Positions 17,722 through 27,430 are shown, numbered from the stretch's first letter. The stretch: DNA of 64,000 bases from Vibrio quintilis (GCF_024529975.1 NZ_AP024897.1:1736001-1800000); one strand, 5' to 3'. Program-made: numbers and translations. Notes: generated from the letters alone by a model not told the origin.

Positions 17722-18192
17722 TCAGGCTTTCGCCTGAACCGGAAACAGCAGATCGATAATGTACCCGTCCGGGTTCTCCGGGTCGCACCTTGAGTCATAC
17801 ATTTCCAGATTAAACGAATCGCTCAGCTGATAGTCACTCTGTGCCAGCCACTGGAAAGCGCTTTGAATGGTTTGCCCCATCGCCATTGGGTTTCCCCGGT
17901 GAACAAAGACAGCAAATTGTTGTGCCGGAATATCAAATGACGCTAATTCAGCGTTTGCTTCGCTGATCTCACTGACCTGTTTCGCGGCGGTATATGCATT
18001 TTCTGCTTCATTGATTCCGGTTGTGATGCCCCAGAATTGATCGTCCTGTACGATATTCTGAATGCTTTCAGCAGCCGGGAAAAGACGCTCCCACGCTTTG
18101 CCGATACCGGAAAACTCACCATTCATCAGGTCAATTTCCTCACGGCAGCCAACCAGTTTGATGTTTTCAAATGTTTTAATCTCAGGTTCCAT
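17722..18192 (-). CDS. GyrI-like / AraC effector-binding domain protein
   Basis: A 156-residue stand-alone GyrI-like domain. Features are the N-terminal KLVGCREEIDL strand, the central IPAQQFAVFVHRGNPMAMGQTIQSAFQWLA segment (broken here for description: FAVFVHRG is the conserved core) and the ending DGYIIDLLFPV. Such domains bind small hydrophobic or cationic ligands and are found alone or fused to AraC regulators. It lacks a DNA-binding domain. A GGGTATATACCC piece of the dispersed repeat lies 25 bases upstream of its start. Confidence 0.75.
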   Translation of the reverse strand: MEPEIKTFENIKLVGCREEIDLMNGEFSGIGKAWERLFPAAESIQNIVQDDQFWGITTGINEAENAYTAAKQVSEISEANAELASFDIPAQQFAVFVHRGNPMAMGQTIQSAFQWLAQSDYQLSDSFNLEMYDSRCDPENPDGYIIDLLFPVQAKA

Positions 18193-18303
18193 TCGCTATT
18201 GCTCCATTGATTCATTGGGTATATACCCGGTGAATCATACACATTTTTAATGGTTATGATTATTCGCTCAAACTAAGATTGCATCAGATTGCATCAATTC
18301 CAA

Positions 18304-19254
18304 TTAAAAATCGGCTTCACGCAAAAAAGCATACTCAAGCAGGGCTTTGCGGCCTGCTTTTTCTGCGGTTCGTCTGGAGGGCAGATTATCGCGGGCAATC
18401 GTTCCGACCAGCAAGTGATGGCCGGGGGCCGGAAGCAACTGGCGGGATAATAACTGTTGCGCTGTCGCGGCGAGATTCTTTCCCCGGCAGGCAGGCACAA
18501 TGACCTCTTCAATCACGCAATATCCGCACACAAAAGCATAAGCATCCGGACTGGCGATGATGAATCCGGCCGGGTTGCCATGAGATTCAATCATAAAGGC
18601 TTCCCGGTTGGCGATTGCATCGCTCAGATCGGCGGGATCCGTCGGGGATAAATGGCTTTTCAATGCCGGTAACTGATGCAATGTTTCCTGATATGACTGT
18701 TCCATCGCCTCAAGGCACCAGCTGCTATCGGCAGGCTGAGCCAGCCTCAGGCTGACATGGGCTTCCCGGTTCTGAACCTGCGAAGAGTGTGGAATAGGCG
18801 CGATGTAAATCAGCTGATCGGTCGTACCCGGCTGGCTGGCTTTTGACAGACCGGTTTCGCGTTGGCGCAATACGCGGATGTGCTGCGCCTGAAGAGGCTG
18901 CCAGTCGCTGAATATTTTCCGGGCCGCAGCAGTGCTGACCGGAGCGGTTGACGCAATTAATTCAATAAAAGGCTGATTGATGTCACCACCGAGATAACGC
19001 GGGCCGGTCAGATAAGATTGCCCGTTGACGTGAATGACTTTTTGCTGAAAAAAAGCCTGTTCAAGGCCGGTCTCCTGAAACGGAAAACGGGCTGAGAAAT
19101 CCGGGTCATCACACCATGAAAGTTGCTGTGACAGAAAACGCTCCAGATTGCGTTTTAATGTCTGCCGGGAATAGGGCAGAAAAGCGTATTTTTGCAGCAT
19201 ATGGTCAATCATCTGATTTTTTATTCCTTCACACATATGGGTATATCGGTTCAT
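18304..19254 (-). CDS. GNAT-family acetyltransferase with N-terminal extension
   Basis: The frame is open from 19311, but the ATG at 19254 follows an AGGAGG ribosome site and gives MNRYTHMCEGIKNQM, so I start there (316 residues). The C-terminal half (about 175-316) is a GNAT domain with EEVIVPACRGKNLA as the acetyl-CoA loop and NLPSRRTAEKAG as the last helix. The N-terminal half has no domain I recognise. Acceptor unknown. It is divergent from the membrane protein gene at 19426. Confidence 0.75.
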   Translation of the reverse strand: MNRYTHMCEGIKNQMIDHMLQKYAFLPYSRQTLKRNLERFLSQQLSWCDDPDFSARFPFQETGLEQAFFQQKVIHVNGQSYLTGPRYLGGDINQPFIELIASTAPVSTAAARKIFSDWQPLQAQHIRVLRQRETGLSKASQPGTTDQLIYIAPIPHSSQVQNREAHVSLRLAQPADSSWCLEAMEQSYQETLHQLPALKSHLSPTDPADLSDAIANREAFMIESHGNPAGFIIASPDAYAFVCGYCVIEEVIVPACRGKNLAATAQQLLSRQLLPAPGHHLLVGTIARDNLPSRRTAEKAGRKALLEYAFLREADF

Positions 19255-19425
19255 TTGTCGGAACTCCTCCTGTTTCTGTCGGTTTTCCCCCTTATCATCG
19301 CAGTGACTCAAATTATAACATTATCAATGATATGGATACCTTCACCCACTCAGCCCGGGCGTGCTGACAGGTTTAGGGTATCCGCTGAAACGCAGTTGTT
19401 ACCGGATAAAATAAGCAGGTCTCTT

Positions 19426-20007
19426 ATGATGGATATATTGAGAACATTTCTGATTTATACGCATTTACTGGTGTTTGCATTTGCAATTACAACATTATAC
19501 CGCAGTGATATGAACTTGTTTTTCCGGAAAATTTCTCAGGAAAAACTCAGAATGCTGGGCGATCAGATGTTGTGGTTGCTGGTGGTTCTGGCCATAACCG
19601 GCGCGGGAATCGTCTATATTGATACTGAATTCCGGTACGATGCGATTATGCAGGCTGATAAACTATTGGCAAAAATGGTCTGTGTGGGCGTACTGACGCT
19701 GAATGCGATGGTGCTGCATCATGTGGTGTTCAGGAAAATGGCCAAAGCTGAACTGACCCACGGCGATATGCTGCTGATGTCCGTTTCCGGTGCTGTCAGT
19801 ACCTGCTCATGGACATTTGCCGGATTTCTGGGCGTTGCCAAAGCGTTTACCAAATACTTTTCGTTTGAACATTTCCTTTATTTATACGGCGCCTGCCTGG
19901 CGGTTGCGATTGTGGTTGCCATCATGCTGGCACCGGTGATCAAACGAAACTGGGAAAACAATGTGGTGAAGAATCCGTTGATGCCCGGTGCCGGTGCTGT
20001 CCGTTAA
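19426..20007 (+). CDS. uncharacterised inner-membrane protein
   Basis: A longer frame from 19192 overlaps the opposite-strand GNAT gene and looks unnatural; the ATG at 19426 with CAGGT upstream begins a clean membrane protein, MMDILRTFLIYTHLLVFAF (193 residues). About five hydrophobic spans are visible with a His-rich middle (VLHHVVF). I do not recognise the family. Confidence 0.65.
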   Translation: MMDILRTFLIYTHLLVFAFAITTLYRSDMNLFFRKISQEKLRMLGDQMLWLLVVLAITGAGIVYIDTEFRYDAIMQADKLLAKMVCVGVLTLNAMVLHHVVFRKMAKAELTHGDMLLMSVSGAVSTCSWTFAGFLGVAKAFTKYFSFEHFLYLYGACLAVAIVVAIMLAPVIKRNWENNVVKNPLMPGAGAVR

Positions 20008-20030
20008 CCGGTGACATGCATGATGCCGGC

Positions 20031-20960
20031 TCAGGCAAAACGCTCACGGAATCTTTTTGGCGACAGGCCCATTTCTTCAGTAAACAGCTTACGGAATGTG
20101 CCTGCGTCCTGATAGCCCACGCCAAAAGCGATAGATTCAAACGGCTGGCGGGTTGTTTCCAGCAGATGACACGCCTTTTGTACTCTCAGACGCTGAATAT
20201 ATCTGGCCGGGTTCAGGCCGGTTGCATTCTGAAACCGGCGTTGCAGCGTACGCTCACTTAAGTGAACCTGACTGGCGAGTGTGGCAACGGAAATCGTTTG
20301 TGCATAGCTGGTATTTAAGTAGTGCTGGAGTTCCAGAATAATCTCATCACCATGCTGAAAGTGCGGCATAAATTTCTGGTAGAAGCGTTGCTCGCGGGGC
20401 GCGGTATCAATCACCATCAGACGCCCCAGTTCTCTGAGTACACTGGCTTTGGAATACTGTGAAATGATTTCAAATCCCAGATCCAGCCACGACATCATCC
20501 CGCCGGCGGTAATCACATCCCCTTCATTATTGAGAATATCCTGAATACACAGTTCCAGATGCGGAAAGCGTTCCCTGAACTGATCTTCCAGCCGCCAGTG
20601 GGTGGTACATTTTTTCCCGTCAAGCAGACCGATCTGCGCCAGAATAAAGGAACCACAGCAGGCAGAGGCGATAATTGCCCCGTTTTTATGCTGCTTTTTG
20701 ATCCATTGAATCAGCCCCGGATCGGGGTTGAGATAATCTTCTGCCTGATTGGTTGGTGTCAGTATTGCAATACTGTATGGCTGTCTGGTTTTTTCTTTCA
20801 GGGCGTCCGGGGAAAGAATCTCCGGTTCAAATGACACCGGAACGTCGAGCATTCCGCAGACTTCGTTGGCGAGAAAAAACATTTCTTCCAGCCCGTATAC
20901 CGCTGAGTTTAAACTGCCGGGGTAACGGAGCAGGGCAATCTGGATATTCTGGTCAGACAT
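20031..20960 (-). CDS. GlxA-like AraC-family regulator (DJ-1/PfpI domain + HTH)
   Basis: The ATG at 20960 (MSDQNIQIALLRYPG) is preferred over a GTG at 20981, which lies in repeat-derived sequence; GGTG sits six bases before the ATG. The 309-residue product has an N-terminal DJ-1/PfpI-type amidotransferase-like domain (about 1-175; ASACCGSFILAQIGLLDGKKCTTHW is the elbow region) and a C-terminal AraC pair of HTH motifs (about 220-309, ending LSPKRFRERF). Such proteins activate genes for nitrogenous compounds such as glycine betaine, carnitine or arginine. The target is not evident here. Confidence 0.88.
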   Translation of the reverse strand: MSDQNIQIALLRYPGSLNSAVYGLEEMFFLANEVCGMLDVPVSFEPEILSPDALKEKTRQPYSIAILTPTNQAEDYLNPDPGLIQWIKKQHKNGAIIASACCGSFILAQIGLLDGKKCTTHWRLEDQFRERFPHLELCIQDILNNEGDVITAGGMMSWLDLGFEIISQYSKASVLRELGRLMVIDTAPREQRFYQKFMPHFQHGDEIILELQHYLNTSYAQTISVATLASQVHLSERTLQRRFQNATGLNPARYIQRLRVQKACHLLETTRQPFESIAFGVGYQDAGTFRKLFTEEMGLSPKRFRERFA

Positions 20961-20982
20961 AAATAACACCAATAAATTCACG

Positions 20983-20994
20983 TTTGGGTATATA
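20983..20994 (-). repeat. end fragment of the dispersed palindrome
   Basis: TTTGGGTATATA upstream of the GlxA-like gene is the outer end of the dispersed repeat. On the coding strand it reads TATATACCCAAA, 23 bases before the ATG at 20960. Confidence 0.5.
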
Positions 20995-21151
20995 ATTTTT
21001 TTGTAAGTTATCAGCTTTATCGATTCAGGCTGAAAATGGTTTTACCGATTACAGTAATCGATAAAAATTATCAAAGTCATCATTTTGAAGAATTAATCAT
21101 CACAGGGTGATGTCCGTCACAGAACCTGTTACCATAGCGATAAATTTGTAA

Positions 21152-21176
21152 AGTTGACCTGAGGTCAGCTTTTTTT
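21152..21176 (+). terminator. terminator-like hairpin in the ybiT leader (possible attenuator)
   Basis: AGTTGACC and GGTCAGCT form an 8-bp stem (one G-T pair) around a TGA loop and run into seven Ts. No plus-strand gene lies upstream within a kilobase, and ybiT starts 26 bases later. That makes it a candidate attenuator for ybiT or the end of a short RNA. Confidence 0.55.
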
Positions 21177-21202
21177 GTGTTTTAACCAATCTGGAATGTC
21201 CT

Positions 21203-22798
21203 GTGTTATCAACAGCTAATATCACAATGCAATTTGGCGATAAGCCATTATTTGAAAATATCTCAGTTAAATTTGGTCAGGGAAACCGATACGGTCTGAT
21301 CGGTGCGAATGGCTGTGGTAAGTCAACACTGATGAAAATCCTGGGCGGTGAACTGGAGCAATCTTCAGGCACTGTCTCTTATGATCCGAATGAACGGATT
21401 GCAAAGTTAGGTCAGGATCAGTTTGCGTTTGAAGCGTATTCAGTCATTGATACCGTCATTATGGGGCATAAAGAGTTATGGGCCATCAAAGAAGAGCGTG
21501 ACCGTATCTATGCCTTGCCTGAAATGTCTGATGAAGATGGCATGCGGGTTGGCGATCTGGAAACTGAATTCGCGGAAATGGATGGCTATTCTGCGGAAGC
21601 GCGTGCCGGAGAACTCTTGCTGGGCCTGGGCATTCCGGAAGAACAGCATTTTGGTCTGATGAGCGAAATTGCCCCGGGTTTTAAACTGCGGATCCTGCTG
21701 GCGCAGGTCTTGTTTGCAGAACCAGACATCATGTTCCTTGACGAACCTACCAACAACCTGGACATGCATACCATCAGCTGGCTGGAACAAACCCTGCTGG
21801 CGCGCGATTGCACCATGATTATTATTTCGCACGACCGTCATTTCCTGAATACGGTTTGTACGCATATGGCGGATCTGGACTACGGTGAGCTGCGTTTGTT
21901 TACCGGCAACTATGACGAATATATGTGCGCTGCAGAACAGGCCCGCGAACGTTTGTTGGCCGATAACGCGAAGAAGAAAGCGCAGATTGCCGAGCTGCAA
22001 ACCTTTGTCAGCCGTTTCTCTGCCAATGCATCCAAAGCCAAACAGGCAACTTCCCGCCAGAAGCAGCTGGAAAAAATTCAGCTTGATGAAGTCAAACCTT
22101 CCAGCCGTCAGTCACCGTTTATCCGTTTCGATCAGGAGAAAGAGCTGTTCCGGAATGCGCTTGAAGTCACCGGGATGACGCAGGGTTATGATGACAATAT
22201 GCTGTTTAAAGACGTTGACCTGATGGTGGAAGTGGGTGAACGGATTGCGATTATTGGTGAAAACGGGATTGGTAAATCGACCATGCTAAACACGCTTGCG
22301 GGCGTAATGGCTCCCAAAGGCGGTGAAATCAAATGGTCTGAGAACAACAATATCGGCTTCTACGCGCAGGATCATGCAGATGAGTTCAGTGCAGAGATGA
22401 GTCTGATGGACTGGATGGGGCAGTGGAAGAAAGAAGGCGATGACGAGCAGGTCGTTCGCAGTATTCTTGGCCGGATGCTGTTCTCGCAGAATGATATCAA
22501 GAAGTCTGTCAAAGTGATTTCCGGTGGCGAACAGGGGCGGATGTTGTTTGGTAAACTGATCATGCAAAAGCCGAACATCCTGCTGATGGATGAGCCGACC
22601 AACCACATGGATATGGAGTCAATTGAAGCACTGAACCTGGCGCTGGAGAACTACAAAGGCACGCTGCTGTTTGTCTCTCATGATCGTCAGTTTGTGTCAT
22701 CGATTGCCACCCGCATCATTGAGATCACCAAAGATGGTGTGCGTGATTTCCACGGGACTTATGATGAGTATCTGGCGAAGCAGGGGCTGATTGGGTAA
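21203..22798 (+). CDS. ybiT: ABC-F translation factor YbiT
   Basis: A 531-residue ABC-F protein with two ATPase domains. The first has GANGCGKST and [10 protein letters not shown], the second [18 protein letters not shown] and [10 protein letters not shown]; the linker (P-site tRNA-interaction motif) lies at about 245-320. Sequence and length match E. coli YbiT (530 residues) closely. ABC-F proteins act on ribosomes stalled at particular peptides or by antibiotics. Translation starts at GTG (21203). A hairpin with a T-tract just upstream may couple expression to ribosome or polymerase state. Confidence 0.95.
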   Translation: MLSTANITMQFGDKPLFENISVKFGQGNRYGLIGANGCGKSTLMKILGGELEQSSGTVSYDPNERIAKLGQDQFAFEAYSVIDTVIMGHKELWAIKEERDRIYALPEMSDEDGMRVGDLETEFAEMDGYSAEARAGELLLGLGIPEEQHFGLMSEIAPGFKLRILLAQVLFAEPDIMFLDEPTNNLDMHTISWLEQTLLARDCTMIIISHDRHFLNTVCTHMADLDYGELRLFTGNYDEYMCAAEQARERLLADNAKKKAQIAELQTFVSRFSANASKAKQATSRQKQLEKIQLDEVKPSSRQSPFIRFDQEKELFRNALEVTGMTQGYDDNMLFKDVDLMVEVGERIAIIGENGIGKSTMLNTLAGVMAPKGGEIKWSENNNIGFYAQDHADEFSAEMSLMDWMGQWKKEGDDEQVVRSILGRMLFSQNDIKKSVKVISGGEQGRMLFGKLIMQKPNILLMDEPTNHMDMESIEALNLALENYKGTLLFVSHDRQFVSSIATRIIEITKDGVRDFHGTYDEYLAKQGLIG

Positions 22799-22828
22799 CG
22801 CATTTACGTTATTGTCTGTTGACAAAGG

Positions 22829-22851
22829 CCAGCCTTCGGGCTGGTTTTTTT
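22829..22851 (+). terminator. rho-independent terminator of ybiT
   Basis: CCAGCC-TTCG-GGCTGG followed by seven Ts, 31 bases after the ybiT stop. Confidence 0.9.
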
Positions 22852-22862
22852 GTGCCGGGTTT

Positions 22863-22936
22863 TATACCCAAACTACCTGAAGATGCACCTTTCGGCTGCA
22901 CGCATGAATCATGCATCTTCAGGTAGTTTGGGTATA
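22863..22936. repeat. long-form dispersed palindrome with 25-bp perfect arms
   Basis: The arms (22863-22887 and 22912-22936, from TATACCCAAACTACCTGAAG onward) are exact reverse complements over 25 bases and enclose a 24-base spacer with CCTTTCGGCTGCACGC. It is the longest and best-preserved member in the window, located between the convergent ybiT and a membrane protein gene. Confidence 0.9.
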
Positions 22937-22957
22937 TCATGACACTTCTTTCCCTTT

Positions 22958-23491
22958 TTATGACTTTGCAGCCCGCAACATAAAAAATGCAACCATATAA
23001 AGAACACTCATCAGTGCCAGTGCAATACACAGGATTGAACCGGTAAATTTACCGAGTGCACAGAGATGAGCCAGTCCGGGCCAGAAGGCATCCTGCGAGC
23101 CGGTTAATATCCGGATCAGACTGTAATTTTCCGTCAAATCAAATAAGCCGGTGAGCGGGCAAAGTGCAGACAGCCAGCGGACTGAAGCAGCCATTCGCCG
23201 GGAATAAACCGCTAATTTCTGTGTGATCAGCCGGAAACCGGCAAAGCCCATGATGAGATAGAGCAATATATACAGATAGTCCAGACCGATACTCAAACCC
23301 ACAGCCATCTGACCTCTTGTGCCCCATGCCGTTAAAGCCTGCCCGGCGCGTGCTGTGGTTTGGATGAACTCGAAAGAGATAATGCCCAGCGGGGTAACTT
23401 CAGTTTTGATATAACTGTCGATTGAAAACACGCCGATGTTACATAAACAGAACAGGACAAAAGACAGAATAAATATGTTTCTCAGACTCAT
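22958..23491 (-). CDS. uncharacterised inner-membrane protein
   Basis: A 177-residue protein with four to five hydrophobic spans (about 5-25, 65-90, 105-118, 140-170). One soluble loop carries WGTRGQ. I do not recognise the family. It stands alone between ybiT and DUF1848 genes. Confidence 0.65.
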   Translation of the reverse strand: MSLRNIFILSFVLFCLCNIGVFSIDSYIKTEVTPLGIISFEFIQTTARAGQALTAWGTRGQMAVGLSIGLDYLYILLYLIMGFAGFRLITQKLAVYSRRMAASVRWLSALCPLTGLFDLTENYSLIRILTGSQDAFWPGLAHLCALGKFTGSILCIALALMSVLYMVAFFMLRAAKS

Positions 23492-23645
23492 TGTGGCGTA
23501 CTCCCTGGATCAGCATCTTATAATATATGTGTTTAGTTGCAAATCAAGGCGGAACGTTGAATTCATTCATTTTTTTGAATGTAATTCATAGGTTTAATAT
23601 GACTGGCAATGAGATGTTAAACATAAAACGGTATAAATCAAGGCA

Positions 23646-24587
23646 TCAGAACAGCGAAGTCCGGACCGGAATCTCTGGCTCCGACAGAGATTCCGCACCT
23701 TCAGCACTGCCGGTGAGAAAAGGGCTTTGCGGGTCATGTTGCTGATAATTGCGTAACGCGGTTTTCTGCTGGCTGGTCGCGTAACAATACTGACAGCCGT
23801 GCAGGCAGGTGTTGTAGCTGCCGATATCGACACTTTGAATACAACCGCAGGCCTGCCGTTGTCCCGGATCTTTGGTGCTGCTGACATCGAGGCCGAAGAT
23901 TTGCCTGAGCAAGACATCATCGACACATTTACCATGCCGGATACCAAATTCTGTTAAATCGGTGGTTTCGGCGCAGGTGGTGATGCTTAGCTGATAATGG
24001 CGGGCAATCTCACTCAGTCCCTGACAAAGTGTTCGTAGTTCATCGGCATCATGGAGAATATCGTGATACCTCAGTCCGGCGACTTTGCGCAGATTTACTT
24101 CGGTTTTCCGGTACAGATCGGCAAAGCTGATCACCACCTGCCGGGTGTGTTGATGCAGGTGTCTGGCAATTTTCTCAAACAGGCGCAAATGCTCCTGCAC
24201 CGGCGTCAGGTTTGACACCAGAATCGGGTCGTAACGCCAGATCACTTTGTCTGCCCCAATCTGCTCAGATAGTTTTTGAAAGATTTCAATTGCTTTGAGC
24301 GGGTGCAGGGTGGCGGTTTCCAGGGGTTTGCCGTAGCCGGTGAGGGTAAACTGAAAGTAATACCGGTAGCCGGTTGTATCGAGTAACGGCAAATGTTTGA
24401 GTAGTTTGGCCGGATTGCGGGTCCAGAAAACAATCACGTCAACATCGTCTGGCCGCAGCGAGATCCGCTTGATCTGTTTTGCATTAAATGGATTGCGTGT
24501 CAGCAGAAAACCAGCCTGAATCCGGTTGAGGAACCAGTCGCTGTAAAATGCCGGAATATCCGTTCGTCTGCTGGCGCTGATGATCAT
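23646..24587 (-). CDS. DUF1848 family protein
   Basis: A 313-residue protein of the DUF1848 type. The N-terminus IISASRRTDIPAFYSDWF and the segment VDVIVFWTRNPAKLL are typical of the family. Near the C-terminus CLHGCQYCYA gives a CX3CX2C cluster, as in radical-SAM iron-sulfur sites but at the wrong end of the protein, and CGCIQSVDIGSYN precedes it. Function is unknown. The start ATG directly adjoins a half copy of the dispersed repeat, with no clear ribosome site. Confidence 0.82.
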   Translation of the reverse strand: MIISASRRTDIPAFYSDWFLNRIQAGFLLTRNPFNAKQIKRISLRPDDVDVIVFWTRNPAKLLKHLPLLDTTGYRYYFQFTLTGYGKPLETATLHPLKAIEIFQKLSEQIGADKVIWRYDPILVSNLTPVQEHLRLFEKIARHLHQHTRQVVISFADLYRKTEVNLRKVAGLRYHDILHDADELRTLCQGLSEIARHYQLSITTCAETTDLTEFGIRHGKCVDDVLLRQIFGLDVSSTKDPGQRQACGCIQSVDIGSYNTCLHGCQYCYATSQQKTALRNYQQHDPQSPFLTGSAEGAESLSEPEIPVRTSLF

Positions 24588-24604
24588 AGGTTGCTTGGGT
24601 ATAT
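24588..24604 (-). repeat. half palindrome abutting the DUF1848 start codon
   Basis: On the coding strand ATATACCCAAGCAACCT is followed immediately by the ATG of the DUF1848 gene. The other arm is missing, so the element is truncated exactly at the gene. Confidence 0.7.
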
Positions 24605-24942
24605 AAGAAAACTATCATGAATTTTTTATTACTGAATTAATTATAAATGAATTAGACGGAAAATTCACTAATGTGGAAATTATCGAAATATTATTAACAT
24701 CATCTGTATTCTATTGGGATAATGTACTATCTGGTTATAATTATATAGATGTAAAATTGCTAGTGGTTTTTTGTTATTAATAAGATTAAATCATAGTTGT
24801 GTTATTAAAATTTGAATTTATTGATATTTCATCCACAAAATAAACCATAATAAACATATGATCAGAAATAATAATATATTTGATGTAAACTTATCAGGTT
24901 CATATCAAAAGTGTTTTTTTAAAGATGATAGGAGAGTGATTT
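24605..24942. other. AT-rich gene-free spacer before the TIR-NTPase gene
   Basis: No gene seen. The sequence is very AT-rich and marks the left edge of the foreign-looking islet. AGGAGAGTGATTT just before 24943 gives the ribosome site of the next gene. Confidence 0.6.
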
Positions 24943-27294
24943 ATGAAAAAAATTGCGAATTGTTTTATTTCGTATTGTCATGAAGATATTGATAGAGAAT
25001 CTCTTGAGCATCTTGTTAGCCGATTTGAAGAAGAGTCATCGGGTAAAATAAAATTTCATACTGACTATAGCCTATCAGCGGGTGATGACTTACCTAAGTA
25101 CATGGAGTTATTAGAATATGTTGATGGAACAATAATGATATTTACTCCGGCATATAAAAATAAAATACAAGATCGAAAAGGGGGGGTTTATAAAGAATTT
25201 TCAATAATAATGAATCGATACTATGAACTTGAAAGAGAAGCAAATATTCAAACTGATAAACCTCAAGATAAAGATGATATTTTTAAAAGTAAGGTAAAAT
25301 CAATTAAAAGTCCATTCTGTTTAATACCTATAGTTTTTTCTTCAACTCATGAAAATAGTGTTCCTAAAGAACTGTATGATAAATTGTCATTAGATTTCAC
25401 TTCTTATCGAGCACTATCTAAAGGTGGTAAGATAGTTGAATCTGAAGAAAATAGGAAAAAACATATTAAACTTATAAGAAATATTATTAGTGAGATTTTT
25501 ACATATAATTCGTTAGAAAGTGACGATACAAAAAAACAATTTCATAATATAATGAATAATTTTTTTGAAGAAACAAAATTTGAAAGAGTGAAGAATAACC
25601 CTTGGTTTTATAATAATTTTTCTGCAGCATTTGTTAAAACACATGCATATAAAAAATTAAAAAGACAAACATCTTATATATTAATAGGGAGAAAAGGAAG
25701 TGGGAAAACGACAATATCTAACCACGTTGGTGTTGAGGATAAATCAAAATATAAACAGCATATAAACATTGATGTGAATGAAATTAACTTAGAATATATA
25801 TATGGGTTTTTATTTTCAGATCAAATATATGAAGAATTCAATATAACAATTAATCAACTTGAGATGTTTGAAATATCATGGATGCTATATATTTATATAT
25901 CATGTTTCGAAGTGGTTGTGCATGAATATAAAAATTATAATGGAGAAAATATATATGCTGATGATTTGAAAATTCTGAGAGATTTTTTAATTTCTATTGA
26001 TAGTTCAGGAGAGGTTAATAAAGAAGGGCTATTTATCTGGTGTTATTCTGCTGTTCTTGAATATAAGGAAAAAGTATTGGAATTATTATCTGATGATCCT
26101 AAAAAATTTTATTATGAAATGAGACGTGATTTTAGCATAAAAAATGTTATTAATAATATTTTCACAACGCAGGTAATTGAATCATTTAGAAATATATTAA
26201 AATCATGTAGTAAAAAAATATTTATATCATTAGATGGTTTTGATACTAAATTTGAAGAGTTTAGAAATAAAACTCATTTCTATGCTTCATCACCAGATGA
26301 AAAATCAAAACGATATAGTATGGAGATCGACTGGCTTAGAGCATATATACATATAGTTATGGAAATAAAATCAGGTAAAGGAATGTGTATTCCTGAAATG
26401 AACAATGCTATTGATTTTTGCGTGGTTGTTCCAAAGGAAAGATTTATAGAAGTGAAGAGGCAGGAAAGAGATAGTATTGTTTATTTAGGTAAAGAACATC
26501 ATATTATGTGGTCTGGAATTGAGTTGTCAATTATGCTGAGAAAGAGACTTGAGTTATTAAGTGAGTATAAATCCTTGAATACTGATAAGCCTCACGAAAG
26601 ACTCAATGATGTATTGAGTAATGCATTTCCCCATATTCCTGATAAAAGTATAATTAATATTTCGGGTAAGGAGTTTACAATTGATTTGTTTGTTGATGTA
26701 TTACGTCATACTTTCTGGCGACCTAGAGAGATATTAGCATATTTTGCCAAAATTATATCTGTTCTTAATGACTATAAAAATAGAGATATAAAGATTACAA
26801 ACTTTGCTATAGATAAATGTATTTCAGGGACGACTAGAGAAATTGTTAACTCAGAGTTTATTAATGAATTTAAAAATCATTGTACAAACATATCTGAAGT
26901 TGTTGGGTTATTTAGGAAGTCTACGCAGATATTATCAATTGAAAAATTGAAAAACATACTAAATTCAGTGTCATTAGAATTTGTTAATGAGCTTGAACCA
27001 TGTACAGATTTTAAAGAAAAAATATCATTTCTATATGACATTGGTTTTATTGGGATTAGTGCAAACGAAGAAAAAGTGAAATCTCAAAAGCTATTAAATA
27101 AAGATTTTTTTTCTTTTACAGAAAAAGAAGAAATTTTTGATCTAATTTCTATGGATGATTTTGATGGGTGTGATTTTATCATTCATCCTATTTTTTGTGA
27201 GTATTTGAACTTGAATACAGAGAAACAAAGACTGACAATGGACATTAATTGGGAATATTTGTATCAACAAGAGAGTCAAATTGTTTATAGATGA
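24943..27294 (+). CDS. TIR/SEFIR-domain P-loop NTPase, candidate single-gene defence protein
   Basis: A 783-residue protein. Residues 1-185 form a TIR/SEFIR-type domain: CFISYCHEDID (7-17) is the first strand and loop, D-x-SLSAGDDLPK (41-52) and TIMIFTPAYKNK (63-74) follow, and GGVYKEF puts Glu85 at the usual catalytic position. Residues 245-440 hold a P-loop domain with Walker A GRKGSGKTT (249-257) and Walker B IFISLDGFD (426-434), of the Sll1717-like ATPase type; FWRPREILAYFAKI near 590 is a likely sensor motif. About 180 further residues are unassigned. A hand count of two lines gives 25-28% G+C, far below the neighbours. Stand-alone, next to a transposase wreck. NAD-cleaving abortive infection is the likely role by analogy. 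Confidence 0.8.
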   Translation: MKKIANCFISYCHEDIDRESLEHLVSRFEEESSGKIKFHTDYSLSAGDDLPKYMELLEYVDGTIMIFTPAYKNKIQDRKGGVYKEFSIIMNRYYELEREANIQTDKPQDKDDIFKSKVKSIKSPFCLIPIVFSSTHENSVPKELYDKLSLDFTSYRALSKGGKIVESEENRKKHIKLIRNIISEIFTYNSLESDDTKKQFHNIMNNFFEETKFERVKNNPWFYNNFSAAFVKTHAYKKLKRQTSYILIGRKGSGKTTISNHVGVEDKSKYKQHINIDVNEINLEYIYGFLFSDQIYEEFNITINQLEMFEISWMLYIYISCFEVVVHEYKNYNGENIYADDLKILRDFLISIDSSGEVNKEGLFIWCYSAVLEYKEKVLELLSDDPKKFYYEMRRDFSIKNVINNIFTTQVIESFRNILKSCSKKIFISLDGFDTKFEEFRNKTHFYASSPDEKSKRYSMEIDWLRAYIHIVMEIKSGKGMCIPEMNNAIDFCVVVPKERFIEVKRQERDSIVYLGKEHHIMWSGIELSIMLRKRLELLSEYKSLNTDKPHERLNDVLSNAFPHIPDKSIINISGKEFTIDLFVDVLRHTFWRPREILAYFAKIISVLNDYKNRDIKITNFAIDKCISGTTREIVNSEFINEFKNHCTNISEVVGLFRKSTQILSIEKLKNILNSVSLEFVNELEPCTDFKEKISFLYDIGFIGISANEEKVKSQKLLNKDFFSFTEKEEIFDLISMDDFDGCDFIIHPIFCEYLNLNTEKQRLTMDINWEYLYQQESQIVYR

Positions 27295-27430
27295 ATGATT
27301 TTTTGAGAGATATTTATATTTTTCTTATAGAGACTGTTCATAATTCCATGGATTCAAGAGCCAGGTTATTTTCCCGGGTCTCAGAGAGTCGGTTCTACCT
27401 GTCAGTGCATCAACCTTTCGTTATTTCAAT

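Noticed and set aside
16781..22936. Dispersed palindromes as a CRISPR array or ERIC elements
   Set aside because: Copies are scattered kilobases apart without spacers, and the arms do not match the ERIC consensus.
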